DNA of 64,000 nt. Origin: Lentzea xinjiangensis. Lineage in GTDB: Bacteria > Actinomycetota > Actinomycetes > Mycobacteriales > Pseudonocardiaceae. Shown here in pieces: positions 15,548 through 23,359 of the stretch. The stretch spans positions 204,859 to 268,858 of the forward strand of contig NZ_FOFR01000007.1 of NCBI RefSeq assembly GCF_900110955.1, written 5' to 3'. The notes under the pieces were generated by a model that was given only the letters and a program-made list of their open reading frames with translations, had not been told where the DNA came from and searched no databases. The position numbers were made by a program, and so were the translations under genes. Numbering within the stretch: position 1 is the stretch's first letter; each line of letters starts with the position of its first letter.

Positions 15548-16290
15548 GCCGTCACCACCGTCACGCCCGCGGCCGTCAGGCCTTGGACGCGGTCGTCGCC
15601 GTCCGCGTCGGTGACCACCGCGTCCAGCGACGACACCGGCGCCACGTGCGCCAGCGCGGTGCGGGTGAGCTTGGAGGCGTCGACGGCGGCGATCACGCGC
15701 CGGGCCGAGGCGATGGCGGCGCGCTTCACCGAGGCGTCCTCCAGGTCGAACGCGGTCATGCCGTGCTCGGCCGACAGGCCGCAGCAGCCGATGACCGCGG
15801 TGTCGAAGCGCAGGGACTCCAGCGACGCCAGCGTCAGCGGCCCGGTCAACGCCAGCTCGCCGGGCCGCGGCCGGCCGCCGGGCACCAGCAGCGTCAAGGC
15901 CGGCGAGGACGACAGCGCGTTCACGGCGTGCAGCGACAACGGCATCACGGTCATCCGGCGGTCGTGCAGCAGGCGGGCGACTTCGAGACACGTGGTGCCG
16001 CTGTCCAGCACGACCGACTCGCCGTCGGCGAGCAGCCCGGCGACGACGGCGGCGATGCGGCGCTTGGCGTCCGTGTTCTCGTCGGAGCGCAGGGCGAACG
16101 GGGGTTCGGAGCCGCGCAGCAGCAGGCTGCGGGCGCCGCCGCGGTAGCGCTCCAGCACCCCCTGTGCGGCGAGCACCTCCAGGTCGCGGCGGATGGTCAT
16201 CTCGGACGCGCCGGTCAGCGCCGCCAGCTCCGCGACGCCGAGGGAGCCGGCGTCGCGGACCGCCTCGGAGATCTGCTTCAGTCGGGACAC
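15544..16290 (-). CDS. DeoR/GlpR-family transcriptional regulator
   Basis: 248 residues. The HTH spans about 1-57 (LGVAELAALTGASEMTIRRDLEVLAAQGVLERYRGG, the DeoR signature). The C-terminal sugar-phosphate sensor domain has VLDSGTTCLEVARLL and VAAVDASKLTRTALAHVAPV. It is divergent from the MFS transporter at 16364, and an exact inverted repeat lies between them. A phosphorylated sugar or sugar acid is the expected effector. It is coupled to the HAD phosphatase. Confidence 0.92.
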   Translation of the reverse strand: MSRLKQISEAVRDAGSLGVAELAALTGASEMTIRRDLEVLAAQGVLERYRGGARSLLLRGSEPPFALRSDENTDAKRRIAAVVAGLLADGESVVLDSGTTCLEVARLLHDRRMTVMPLSLHAVNALSSSPALTLLVPGGRPRPGELALTGPLTLASLESLRFDTAVIGCCGLSAEHGMTAFDLEDASVKRAAIASARRVIAAVDASKLTRTALAHVAPVSSLDAVVTDADGDDRVQGLTAAGVTVVTA

Positions 16291-16300
16291 GACCGTGATT

Positions 16301-16338
16301 GAACATCAGTGATGTTCGAAACTCAATCTTTCGAACAT
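16301..16338. promoter_or_regulatory. DeoR-type operator with repeated half-sites
   Basis: GAACATC (16301-16307), AGT, GATGTTC (16311-16317) are a perfect 7-bp inverted repeat. A further TTCGAACAT copy follows at 16330-16338, so the TTCGAACAT half-site occurs three times. DeoR regulators commonly bind such repeated half-sites. The last copy lies 14 bp upstream of the MFS gene's TAGCGT -10 box. Confidence 0.6.
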
Positions 16339-16363
16339 GCGAACCGTTCGTTAGCGTGGGCTC

Positions 16364-17530
16364 GTGACCGCTCTCCGGGCCGCACGGGCCGCCACCTTCA
16401 CCTACTTCGCGCTCAACGGGTTCCTGCTCGGGCTGTGGCTCGTGCACATCCCGACCGTCGAGGAACGCACAGGTATCAGCCACGCCGAGCTCGGCCGGTT
16501 GCTGCTGCTGCTCGGCTTGGGCGCGTTCATCGGCATGCGGTTCGGCGGCAAGTTCACCGACCGGCTGGGCGTGAAGCTGGTCGTGCCGCTCGCCGGTGTC
16601 GTATGCAGCGTGACGGCGTTCCTGCCCGGTGTGGCCGTCAACCAGTGGACGCTCGGTGCGGCGCTGCTCATCTTCGGCTTCGGCAACGGGCTGATCGACG
16701 TGAGCATGAACGCGCACGCCGTGGTCGTGGAACGGCACTACAACCGTCCGGTGATGTCGGCGTTCCACGCGACGTGGTCGCTCGGTGGTGTGGCAGCGGC
16801 GCTCACCGGTGCACGCACGTTGGGCTGGGAGCTCTCCCCCGCCACCACGCTCGGTGCCGCGGCCGTGCTCGGTGTCGTCGTCAGCCTCGTGACAGCCAGG
16901 TTGCTCCTCGACGAGAAGGAGGAGCAGCAGCAGGCCACCGACCAGACCGGCAAGAAGCGCAAGGCGCCGCGCCGGATCTGGATCATGGCGGTGCTCGCCC
17001 TGCTGGTCATGCTGAGCGAGGGCGCGGCCAACGACTGGAGCGTGCTGCACCTGCAGGACATCCTCGACGCCTCGCCGGAGATCGCCGCACTGGCCTACGG
17101 CGCGTTCGCGACGACGATGACCGTCGGCCGCCTGCTCGCCGACCGGGTCACGGCGAAGATCGGGCCGATGGCGGTGCTGCGCTGGGGCTCGGTGATCGGC
17201 GCCGCAGGCATCGCGACCGCGGCGCTCTCCCCGTGGATCTGGCTGGCACTGGTCGGCTGGGCCATCGCCGGGATCGGTCTGTCGGGCACGGTGCCGCAGC
17301 TCTTCAGCGCGGCGGGCCACGCCGAACCCGGCGCGGCGGGGGTCAACGTCTCGCGCGTGGCCGGGCTCGGCTACCTCGGCGTGCTGGCCGGACCGGCGGT
17401 GATCGGCTGGCTGACGCACTTCGTGCCGCTCAACATCGCGTTCCTGCTGCCGGTGGTGCTGTGCCTGGTCGCGGCGCTGTCCGCGGGTGTGCTGCGGCAG
17501 AAACCCGCCGAGGAGCCCGTGTCGGCGTGA
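16364..17530 (+). CDS. MFS transporter (YbjJ/fucose-permease-like)
   Basis: 388 residues with about 12 hydrophobic segments. The loop GMRFGGKFTDRLGVK between helices 2 and 3 is a variant of the MFS motif A, and a charged cytoplasmic loop follows helix 6 (DEKEEQQQATDQTGKKRK). The body resembles the YbjJ/sugar MFS group. GTG 16364 lies 6 nt after TAGCGT (16352-16357), so a leaderless mRNA is predicted. It is the first gene of a run with the RraA-like and isomerase-like genes, and control by the divergent DeoR is likely. Confidence 0.88.
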   Translation: MTALRAARAATFTYFALNGFLLGLWLVHIPTVEERTGISHAELGRLLLLLGLGAFIGMRFGGKFTDRLGVKLVVPLAGVVCSVTAFLPGVAVNQWTLGAALLIFGFGNGLIDVSMNAHAVVVERHYNRPVMSAFHATWSLGGVAAALTGARTLGWELSPATTLGAAAVLGVVVSLVTARLLLDEKEEQQQATDQTGKKRKAPRRIWIMAVLALLVMLSEGAANDWSVLHLQDILDASPEIAALAYGAFATTMTVGRLLADRVTAKIGPMAVLRWGSVIGAAGIATAALSPWIWLALVGWAIAGIGLSGTVPQLFSAAGHAEPGAAGVNVSRVAGLGYLGVLAGPAVIGWLTHFVPLNIAFLLPVVLCLVAALSAGVLRQKPAEEPVSA

Positions 17531-17540
17531 GAATGCCCGC

Positions 17541-18212
17541 ATGGATCTCGCCGAACTCGATCTCACCACCGCACATCTGGCCGACGCCTGCGTCCGGGCG
17601 AACATCCCGGTCCGCACAGCCGTCCTCACCCCGGTCATCCCCGGCACGAAGACGTCCGGCCGCGTCCTGCCCGCCCGGCACGCGGGCAGCGTCGACATCT
17701 TCCTGGAGGCCATCGAACGCAGCGAGCCCGGTGACGTGCTGGTCGTCGACAACGGCGGCCGCACCGACGAGGCCTGCGTGGGCGACCTGATCGTGCTCGA
17801 AGCGCAGAAGGCCGGTCTCGCGGGTGTCGTGATCTGGGGTCTGCACCGCGACACCCAGGACATCCGCGCGATCGGCCTGCCGGTGTTCAGCCTCGGCGCG
17901 AACCCGACCGGCCCGCTGAGCCTGCGCGACCGCGCGCCCGAGGCCCTCTCGACGGCCGAGGTCGACCAGTGGACCGTCACGTCCGACGACGTCGTGTTCG
18001 GTGACGACGACGGCGTGCTGTTCGTGCCGGCCGCGCAGGCCGAGGCGCTGCTCGCCAAGGCGGCGGGCATCCGCGACGTCGAGCGGGCGCAGGCCGAGCG
18101 CGTGCGGCAGGGCGAGTCCCTGCGCGGGCAGTTGCGGTTCAGCGAATACCTGGCGAGCGGTCTCACGTTCCGCGAGCATCTGCGCAAGATCGGCGGCGCG
18201 GTCGAGGAGTGA
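17541..18212 (+). CDS. RraA-family protein (HMG/CHA aldolase-like)
   Basis: 223 residues of the RraA/demethylmenaquinone-methyltransferase-like fold: DVLVVDNGGRTDEACVGDLI and VVIWGLHRDTQDIRAIGLPVFSLG. The RD pair and the upstream acidic residue are those used by 4-hydroxy-4-methyl-2-oxoglutarate aldolases. It could be such a retro-aldolase or an RraA-like regulator. Aldolase activity fits better with the neighbouring sugar-type transporter and DeoR. ATG 17541 lies 11 nt after the MFS stop. Confidence 0.82.
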   Translation: MDLAELDLTTAHLADACVRANIPVRTAVLTPVIPGTKTSGRVLPARHAGSVDIFLEAIERSEPGDVLVVDNGGRTDEACVGDLIVLEAQKAGLAGVVIWGLHRDTQDIRAIGLPVFSLGANPTGPLSLRDRAPEALSTAEVDQWTVTSDDVVFGDDDGVLFVPAAQAEALLAKAAGIRDVERAQAERVRQGESLRGQLRFSEYLASGLTFREHLRKIGGAVEE

Positions 18213-18217
18213 TTCCC

Positions 18218-18784
18218 GTGATCGCGGACAGGTATCGGGCTCGTGCGGACGCGTTCGAGGCGAAGGTCTCGAACGTGCCTGAGGACCAGTGGGACAACCC
18301 GTCGCCGTGCGCCAAGTGGACCGCGCGTGAGGTGGTGGACCACGTCATCGACATGCACGGCGTGATGCTGGGCGTCGCGATCCCCCGCACCGGCGACCTG
18401 CTGGCGGACTTCCGCGAAGCCCGGCGGCAGGTGCAGCAGGCGCTCGCGTCCGGCCGCGCGACGAGGGAGGTCTCCACGCCGGTCGGCGCGATGACGCTGG
18501 CCGAGCACGTCGACCGGGTCGTGAGCGACGACCTGGTCCTGCACGGCTGGGACCTCGCCCGCGCCACCGGCCAGGACGAGACCATCCCCGCCGAGGACGT
18601 GCAGCGGCTGTGGGCCACCGCGACGGCGGTGCCGCCCGAGCTGATGCAGCGGCTCCGCACGCCCGGCGCGTTCGGCCCCGGCATCGAGGTCTACGGCCCC
18701 GAGGTGCCGGTGCCCGAGGACGCGTCACCGCAGGACAGGCTGCTCGGGTATGTGGGCAGGGACCCCATGTCGAAAAGTTCCTGA
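18218..18784 (+). CDS. TIGR03086/maleylpyruvate isomerase-like (DinB fold) protein
   Basis: 188 residues. The four-helix DinB-like fold begins YRARADAFEAKVSNVPEDQWDNPSPCAKWTAREVVDHV, with a metal-site His in DHVIDMH, and continues DDLVLHGWDLARATGQ and a final QDRLLGYVGR. These match mycothiol-dependent maleylpyruvate isomerase N-terminal/TIGR03086 proteins. A GTG at 18209 overlaps the RraA stop. The GTG at 18218 is preferred because GAGGAG lies 8 nt before it. A thiol-dependent detoxification role is inferred from the family only. Confidence 0.85.
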   Translation: MIADRYRARADAFEAKVSNVPEDQWDNPSPCAKWTAREVVDHVIDMHGVMLGVAIPRTGDLLADFREARRQVQQALASGRATREVSTPVGAMTLAEHVDRVVSDDLVLHGWDLARATGQDETIPAEDVQRLWATATAVPPELMQRLRTPGAFGPGIEVYGPEVPVPEDASPQDRLLGYVGRDPMSKSS

Positions 18785-18832
18785 GCACTTCGACGCCTGC
18801 GGGAAAGGCCACCGCCGAGAAGGAGCACCACC

Positions 18833-19231
18833 GTGGACTGGACCCTGGAAGTCATCGTCATCCCCGTGTCGGACCTCGACCGGTCGAAGCGCTTCTACGC
18901 CGAGCAACTCGGCTTCGCCGTCGACCACGACACGACCTTCGACGAGAACACGCGCATCATGCAGCTCACGCCGCCCGGCTCCGGCTGCTCGATCGTGCTG
19001 GGCAAGGGCATCGTCAAGGGCGAGCCAGGCTCGCTCAAGGGCGTGCAGCTCGTCGTGGCGGACCTGGAGAAGGCCCGCGCGCAGCTACTGGAGCGCGGTG
19101 TCGAGGTCGGTGAGATCGTGCGCATGAACGAGGCGGACGGAGGGTCGTTCATCTTCTTCGACGACCCTGACGGCAACAGCTGGGCCGTGCAGGAGATCAA
19201 GGCCCGCGCGACCGGTGGGGAGTGGAAGTGA
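18833..19231 (+). CDS. VOC-family (glyoxalase-like) protein
   Basis: 132 residues with two beta-alpha-beta-beta-beta modules. It opens LEVIVIPVSDLDRSKRFYAEQLGFAVDHD and closes SFIFFDDPDGNSWAVQEI, where the Asp/Glu positions would complete a metal site. GTG 18833 follows AAGGAG at 7 nt. Its end overlaps the YCII gene by 4 nt. The family includes dioxygenases, isomerases and fosfomycin/bleomycin resistance proteins; nothing here selects one. Confidence 0.88.
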   Translation: MDWTLEVIVIPVSDLDRSKRFYAEQLGFAVDHDTTFDENTRIMQLTPPGSGCSIVLGKGIVKGEPGSLKGVQLVVADLEKARAQLLERGVEVGEIVRMNEADGGSFIFFDDPDGNSWAVQEIKARATGGEWK

Positions 19232-19653
19232 AGTACATGCTGGTCAGCTACGGCGGCAGCCAGGAGGACTGGGAGGGGCTCGCCGCGTGGTCGGACGAGG
19301 ACCTGCACCGCATGATCGCCTACATGCGCGACCTGGACGCCGAGCTGCGCGCCTCCGGTGAGCTGCTGCAGTCCGAGGGGCTGAGCGGACCGGCACGGGC
19401 GTTCGTGGTGCGCGGCTCGGACGACGGCGGCGCGCCGGTCGTGGTCGACGGGCCGTTCGCGGAGTCCAAGGAGGTCATCGCCGGGTACTGGGTGGTGGAC
19501 GTCGGCAGCCGCGAGCGGGTGCTGGAGATCGCGCGCAAGGCCTCGGCGTGCCCCGGGCCCGGCGGGAAGGTCCTCAACCAGCCGATCGAGGTGCACCCGA
19601 TCATGTCCGCGCCGGACGAGGACCCGGACACGCTGGCGCCGTACCAGAAGTAG
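19228..19653 (+). CDS. YCII/DGPF-family protein
   Basis: 141 residues. MLVSYGGSQEDWEG and VVVDGPFAESKEVIAGYWVVDV carry the DGPF motif. This is the full-length form, unlike the shortened copy at 26514-26744. GTG 19228 is preferred (GGGGAG at 5 nt); 19222 is an alternative. DGPF proteins often travel with ECF42 sigma factors, but no sigma gene is adjacent here. It is coupled to the VOC gene, and a perfect hairpin follows 2 nt after the stop. Confidence 0.88.
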   Translation: MKYMLVSYGGSQEDWEGLAAWSDEDLHRMIAYMRDLDAELRASGELLQSEGLSGPARAFVVRGSDDGGAPVVVDGPFAESKEVIAGYWVVDVGSRERVLEIARKASACPGPGGKVLNQPIEVHPIMSAPDEDPDTLAPYQK

Positions 19654-19655
19654 CG

Positions 19656-19705
19656 CCGGTCTCCGACCGGGGTGCGAACCACCACGCACCCCGGTCGGAG
19701 ACCGG
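19656..19705. terminator. Perfect 21-bp hairpin after the YCII gene
   Basis: The arms 19656-19676 and 19685-19705 are exact reverse complements (CCGGTCTCCGACCGGGGTGC and onward), with an 8-nt loop AACCACCA. There is no U-tract. It starts 2 nt after the YCII stop and can act in both directions. It is the strongest hairpin in the window. Confidence 0.8.
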
Positions 19706-19917
19706 TGTGTCAGCGTCCCATCGCGGGCAACAGCCGTGCCTGAGCTCAAGGAGGCGGTCAGCCCGCCGGTCCGCACCTCGTGCGGTGGTGGTGCCGCGGA
19801 AGCGGGAACGGCTGCCGTGGCGGCAACCACGACAGCCGTCAGCCCTGCGGCGAGATGCGATCGTTTCAACGCGAGTTGTTCACCTTGGTGAGGAATAGCC
19901 CTCGGTGACCAGGACAC
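19706..19917 (-). pseudogene. Possible remnant of a secreted-protein gene
   Basis: The reverse strand of this 250-bp gap encodes KRSHLAAGLTAVVVAATAAVPASA, then APPPHEVRTGG: a basic start, hydrophobic core and AxA cleavage site, i.e. a convincing signal peptide. The reading frame then enters the 19656-19705 hairpin and the antisense of YCII without a sensible mature domain. The start could be TTG (about 19869) or GTG 19917; neither has a good ribosome site. I read it as the 5' stub of a lost exported-protein gene. No other gene is visible between 19706 and 19959. Confidence 0.3.
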
Positions 19918-19959
19918 TCCGCACAGTGGCGAAGTTGCGGCTCCGATCGCACCGGCCGT

Positions 19960-20652
19960 TCACAGAGTGCTCTGGATCGCCCTCTCGACGGCGGCCTCGA
20001 CGTGCAGGCGGGTCGTCGGGAACACCGGGAGCGGCACGTCGGCCTGGCCGATGAGCAGCTCGATCTCGGTGCAGCCGAGGATGACGCCCTCGGCGCCGTC
20101 GAAGCGGGCGATCACGTCCTGGTAGGCGCGGCGGGACTCGTCGCGGACCACGCCCAGGCACAGCTCGTCGTAGATGATCCGGTGCACGGTCGCGCGGTCC
20201 TCGGGTGAGGGCAGCAGCACGCGCAGCCCGTGGGACTCCAGGCGTTCGCGGTAGAACGGCTGGTCCATGGTGAAGCCGGTGCCGAGCAGCCCGACGGTCG
20301 CCAGGCCCGCGGCCTTGACGGCCGCCGCGGTGGTGTCGCCCAGGTGGATCATCGGGATGTCGACGGCGGCCTGCACCTGGTCGAACACCTTGTGCATGGT
20401 GTTGGTGCACAGCAGCAGGAAGTCCGCGCCGCCCGCCTGCACCTGCGCGGCGGCGCCGGCGAGGGCCTTGGCGGCGTCGTCCCACCTGCCCTCGACCTGC
20501 ATCCGCTCGATCTCGGCGAAGTCGGCGGAGTGCAGCACGACCCTGGCCGAGTGCAGTCCGCCGAGGCGTTCGCGCACCAGCACGTTCGCGAGCCGGTAGT
20601 ACTCCGCGCTGCTCTCCCAGCTCATCCCGCCGAGCATCCCGATGGTCAACAT
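19960..20652 (-). CDS. Aspartate/glutamate racemase family protein
   Basis: 230 residues. The two catalytic cysteines of the family are visible in LLLCTNTMHK and GVILGCTEIELLI, with the N-terminal MLTIGMLGGMSWESSAEYY and the repeat-like GLLGTGFTMDQPFY. This matches the YgeA/RacD-type Asp/Glu racemases, which act without cofactor. The catalytic motifs are intact. It is the last gene of the operon 22688 to 19960, 9 bp after the TIGR03086 gene. Confidence 0.92.
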   Translation of the reverse strand: MLTIGMLGGMSWESSAEYYRLANVLVRERLGGLHSARVVLHSADFAEIERMQVEGRWDDAAKALAGAAAQVQAGGADFLLLCTNTMHKVFDQVQAAVDIPMIHLGDTTAAAVKAAGLATVGLLGTGFTMDQPFYRERLESHGLRVLLPSPEDRATVHRIIYDELCLGVVRDESRRAYQDVIARFDGAEGVILGCTEIELLIGQADVPLPVFPTTRLHVEAAVERAIQSTL

Positions 20653-20661
20653 GCGCCCCAG

Positions 20662-21216
20662 TCAAGCAGGCCGGCGCGGATCGCGGCCGGTGGCGGCCAG
20701 CAGCCGCTCGAACGGCGAGGCGTCGCCCGGTACCTCGACGGGGTCCTTGAAGACCTTCCACTCCACGGCCATCGGCCCCATCCTGGCGACGAGGTCCGTG
20801 ACCTCGGCGAGCACCTCGGCGTCGGGCTCGAAGTACTGGCCGGTCGCCCGCGCGAGGTCCCAGGCGTGGACGGTGAGGTCGAGCAGCGCCAGCCCGCCGA
20901 CGGTCCGCGCGGGCATCTTCATGGCGCCGGAGATGCCCTCGGTCGCGCCGGGCTGTGCCCACGCCTCGACGAGCCGGGCGGTCTCGGCCGGGAACCGCAC
21001 GCGCCAGTCCGGGTAGGCCGGGGTGTGGCCGAAGTCGGCGTCCTGCTTGGCGGCGAGCTTCTGGAACTCGACGACGACGTGCAGCAGGTGGTCGAGCAGG
21101 GCGCGGACGTCGTAGTCGGCGCACGGGGTGGGCCGGGTGAGGTCGTCGTCGCCGATACCGGCGATGACGGGCAACGCGTGGTCGCGGGCGCGGTCGAGCA
21201 GAACGCTGAGCTTCAT
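20662..21216 (-). CDS. TIGR03086-family metal-binding (DinB-fold) protein
   Basis: 184 residues: VIAGIGDDDLTRPTPCADYDVRALLDHLLHVV, then LTVHAWDLARATGQYFEPD and the end SPFERLLAATGRDPR. These are the three conserved parts of TIGR03086 proteins, with His residues placed for a metal. It is a paralogue of the 18218-18784 gene. It lies between an amidase (11 bp upstream) and a racemase. Family members are assigned mycothiol-dependent or unknown functions. Confidence 0.88.
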   Translation of the reverse strand: MKLSVLLDRARDHALPVIAGIGDDDLTRPTPCADYDVRALLDHLLHVVVEFQKLAAKQDADFGHTPAYPDWRVRFPAETARLVEAWAQPGATEGISGAMKMPARTVGGLALLDLTVHAWDLARATGQYFEPDAEVLAEVTDLVARMGPMAVEWKVFKDPVEVPGDASPFERLLAATGRDPRRPA

Positions 21217-21227
21217 GGTCGCCGACG

Positions 21228-22688
21228 TTATGGCCGTGCGGCTCGCGGCTCTTGAAAAAACGCGCCAACCTGGCGGGGGCCGACCGGCGTGACCACGCCG
21301 AGGCGGTTCTCGACCGCCTCGGCGGCGGCCAGGCAGAGGTCCTCCCGGAACGCGCGCCCGATGATCTGCACGCCGGACGGCAGCCCGTCGACGACCCCGG
21401 TCGGCACGGCGACCGCGGGAACGCCGGCGAAACTGGTCACCGCGCACAGGCGCATGGCCTCGGCGACCCGCTCCCGTCCCGCTTCGTCGCGGGACTCCAG
21501 CCCCGGCTCGACGGGCGGCTCCGTGAACACCGGCCCGAGCAGCAGCGGGTACTCGTCGAGGAACTCCGCCCAGGAGCGGCGGATGCCGAGCCAGGTCCCC
21601 ATCAGCTCCACGAGATCCGCGGCGGTCGCGGGCGCGGTCTTGTCCATGACCATCTGGATGTAGCGGTCCTCACCCTCGCCGAGCAACGTCCGCACCGCGG
21701 GCCAGGTCGGCGCGAACTCGGCCAGGGTGATCCGGCCGTAGGCCTCGAGCGTCTCGGCCAGCCGCGGGACGTCCGCCACCTCCCGCACGTCGTAGCCCGC
21801 GTCGTGCAAGGCGTCCGCCGCCGCCGCGACGGCCGCGCTGACCGCGGGGTGGACACCGCGACCACCGGGATCGGTCACGACCGCGACCCGCACCGGCCCC
21901 GGCAGCGGGTCGCCGTACAGGGGAACCGGTACGGCTCTCGGATCCCGCGGGTCGGTCCCGGCCAGCACCTCGTAGGCCAGGCGCAGGTCGGCGACGGAGC
22001 GGGCCAGGGGGCCGTCGGTGACCAGCATCTGCGAGGCCGGTCCGGGGTCGCCGGAACCGAGGAGGCGGTGGTCGGCGGGGAACCGCCCCGTCGTCGGCTT
22101 CAGCCCCGTCACGCCGCAGAACGAGGCCGGGATCCGCACCGAGCCGCCGGAGTCGTTGCCGAGACCGAGCGCGGCCATGCCGGTGGCGACGGCCACCGCG
22201 TCGCCACCGCTGGAGCCCCCGGGGGTCCGGGCCGGGTCCCACGGGTTGACGGTGTCGCCGAACAACTGGCTGCGGGTGTGCATCCCGGCCAGGATCAAGG
22301 TGGGCACGTTGCTGTGCCCGATCGGGATGGCCCCCGCCGCGCGGAGCCGGGCCACCGGAGGCGCGTCCGCCGGCGCCACCAGGTCGCGGAACCGGGGCGT
22401 GCCGAGCGTGGTCGGCACCCCTTCGACCGCGGTGGACTCCTTCACCGTGAACGGCACGCCGGCCAACGGGCCGAGCACCTCGCCCGCCGCACGCCGCCGG
22501 TCCGCCCGGTCCGCGGCCTCGCGGGCCTGCTCGGCGATCAGCTGCGTGATGGCGTTGACCTGCGGGTTGACCTCCGCGATGCGGTCCAGGTGGCTGTCGA
22601 CGAGGTCGCGGGCCGACATCTCGCCGTCGCGGACCGCCTTCGCCTGGGCGGCGGCGGTCATCGCCCACGGGGCGTCATGGTTGATCAT
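21228..22688 (-). CDS. Amidase (amidase signature family)
   Basis: 486 residues. The Ser-cisSer-Lys triad region is visible: VPFTVKES (Lys), TPGGSSGGDAVAVA (Gly/Ser-rich core with cis-Ser) and LGNDSGGSVRIPASFCGVTGLKPT (nucleophile Ser in GGSVRIP). ATG 22688 follows GGGAG. It is the first gene of the operon with a TIGR03086 protein and an Asp/Glu racemase, so the substrate may be an amino-acid amide whose product is then racemised. That pathway is inferred. It is divergent from a TetR with a palindrome between. Confidence 0.92.
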   Translation of the reverse strand: MINHDAPWAMTAAAQAKAVRDGEMSARDLVDSHLDRIAEVNPQVNAITQLIAEQAREAADRADRRRAAGEVLGPLAGVPFTVKESTAVEGVPTTLGTPRFRDLVAPADAPPVARLRAAGAIPIGHSNVPTLILAGMHTRSQLFGDTVNPWDPARTPGGSSGGDAVAVATGMAALGLGNDSGGSVRIPASFCGVTGLKPTTGRFPADHRLLGSGDPGPASQMLVTDGPLARSVADLRLAYEVLAGTDPRDPRAVPVPLYGDPLPGPVRVAVVTDPGGRGVHPAVSAAVAAAADALHDAGYDVREVADVPRLAETLEAYGRITLAEFAPTWPAVRTLLGEGEDRYIQMVMDKTAPATAADLVELMGTWLGIRRSWAEFLDEYPLLLGPVFTEPPVEPGLESRDEAGRERVAEAMRLCAVTSFAGVPAVAVPTGVVDGLPSGVQIIGRAFREDLCLAAAEAVENRLGVVTPVGPRQVGAFFQEPRAARP

Positions 22689-22730
22689 CGTGCTCCCTGT
22701 CCGCGTGCCGGCGCGTCCGCGATCCGGCAT

Positions 22731-22746
22731 CGATACGATCGTATCG
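22731..22746. promoter_or_regulatory. Palindromic TetR operator between amidase operon and tetR
   Basis: CGATACGATCGTATCG is a perfect 16-bp palindrome in the 79-bp gap between the divergent amidase operon and the TetR gene. It is the only sizeable inverted repeat there. Binding by the adjacent TetR is inferred. Confidence 0.7.
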
Positions 22747-22767
22747 AAACAAGGAGGTGGGGCGCGC

Positions 22768-23349
22768 ATGCCCAAGCAGGTGGACTACGAGGACCGGCGG
22801 CGCAGGATCGCCGAGGCCGTCTGCCTCCTCGCCGACGAGCTGGGACCGGAGGGGGTGAGCATGCGCGACGTCGCCGCGCGCGCCCAGGTCTCCGTGGGCG
22901 CTGTGCAACGCTGCTTCCGCAGCAAGGAGGAGATGCTCCTGTTCGCTGTCGGCCACGTCGGCGAACGCCTCACCGAACGCGTGAGCGCACGCCTGGCCGC
23001 GGACCCGGCGCACGCCCTGGGGCACGCGATCGACGAGATCGCCCTGCTCCGCGAGGAACACCGGGCCGAAGCGCGGATCTGGCTCGCGTTCGTCGCCCAG
23101 GCCGTCGTCAGGGAGCCGCTCGCCCGCACCCTGAGGAACAGCTACGCGGCTCTCGAGGACCTCCTCACCCGCCTCGTCGCGGAGGCAGCCGGGAACGGCC
23201 CCGCCGACCCGCGGGCCGAGGCCCGCGCCCTGCTCGCCCTGGCCGACGGTCTCACCACCCACGTGCTCATGGGCCACCTGACCGCGCAAGCGGCCGAGGA
23301 CGTCCTGAACACGCACGTGGCCGGTCTCCGGGAACGCCTGCGCACCTAG
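22768..23349 (+). CDS. TetR-family regulator of the amidase operon
   Basis: 193 residues. The HTH is at about 11-55 (GPEGVSMRDVAARAQVSVGAVQRCFRSKEEMLL). The C-terminal domain has LREEHRAEARIWLAFVAQAVV and ALADGLTTHVLMG, resembling the BetI/YcnC-like group. ATG 22768 follows AAGGAGG at a spacing of about 10 nt. It is divergent from the amidase gene with a perfect palindrome between, so it probably controls both. Confidence 0.88.
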   Translation: MPKQVDYEDRRRRIAEAVCLLADELGPEGVSMRDVAARAQVSVGAVQRCFRSKEEMLLFAVGHVGERLTERVSARLAADPAHALGHAIDEIALLREEHRAEARIWLAFVAQAVVREPLARTLRNSYAALEDLLTRLVAEAAGNGPADPRAEARALLALADGLTTHVLMGHLTAQAAEDVLNTHVAGLRERLRT

Positions 23350-23359
23350 GATCTGCGGC

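Noticed and set aside
14999..18544. Very long reverse-strand open frame (over 1100 codons)
   Set aside because: It runs antisense to MFS, RraA and DeoR genes and has no domain except where it coincides with the HAD gene. High GC creates such frames.
14216..19653. Biosynthetic gene cluster for a natural product
   Set aside because: SDR, VOC, MFS and regulators are present, but no scaffold enzyme (PKS, NRPS, terpene synthase, RiPP) lies in the window.
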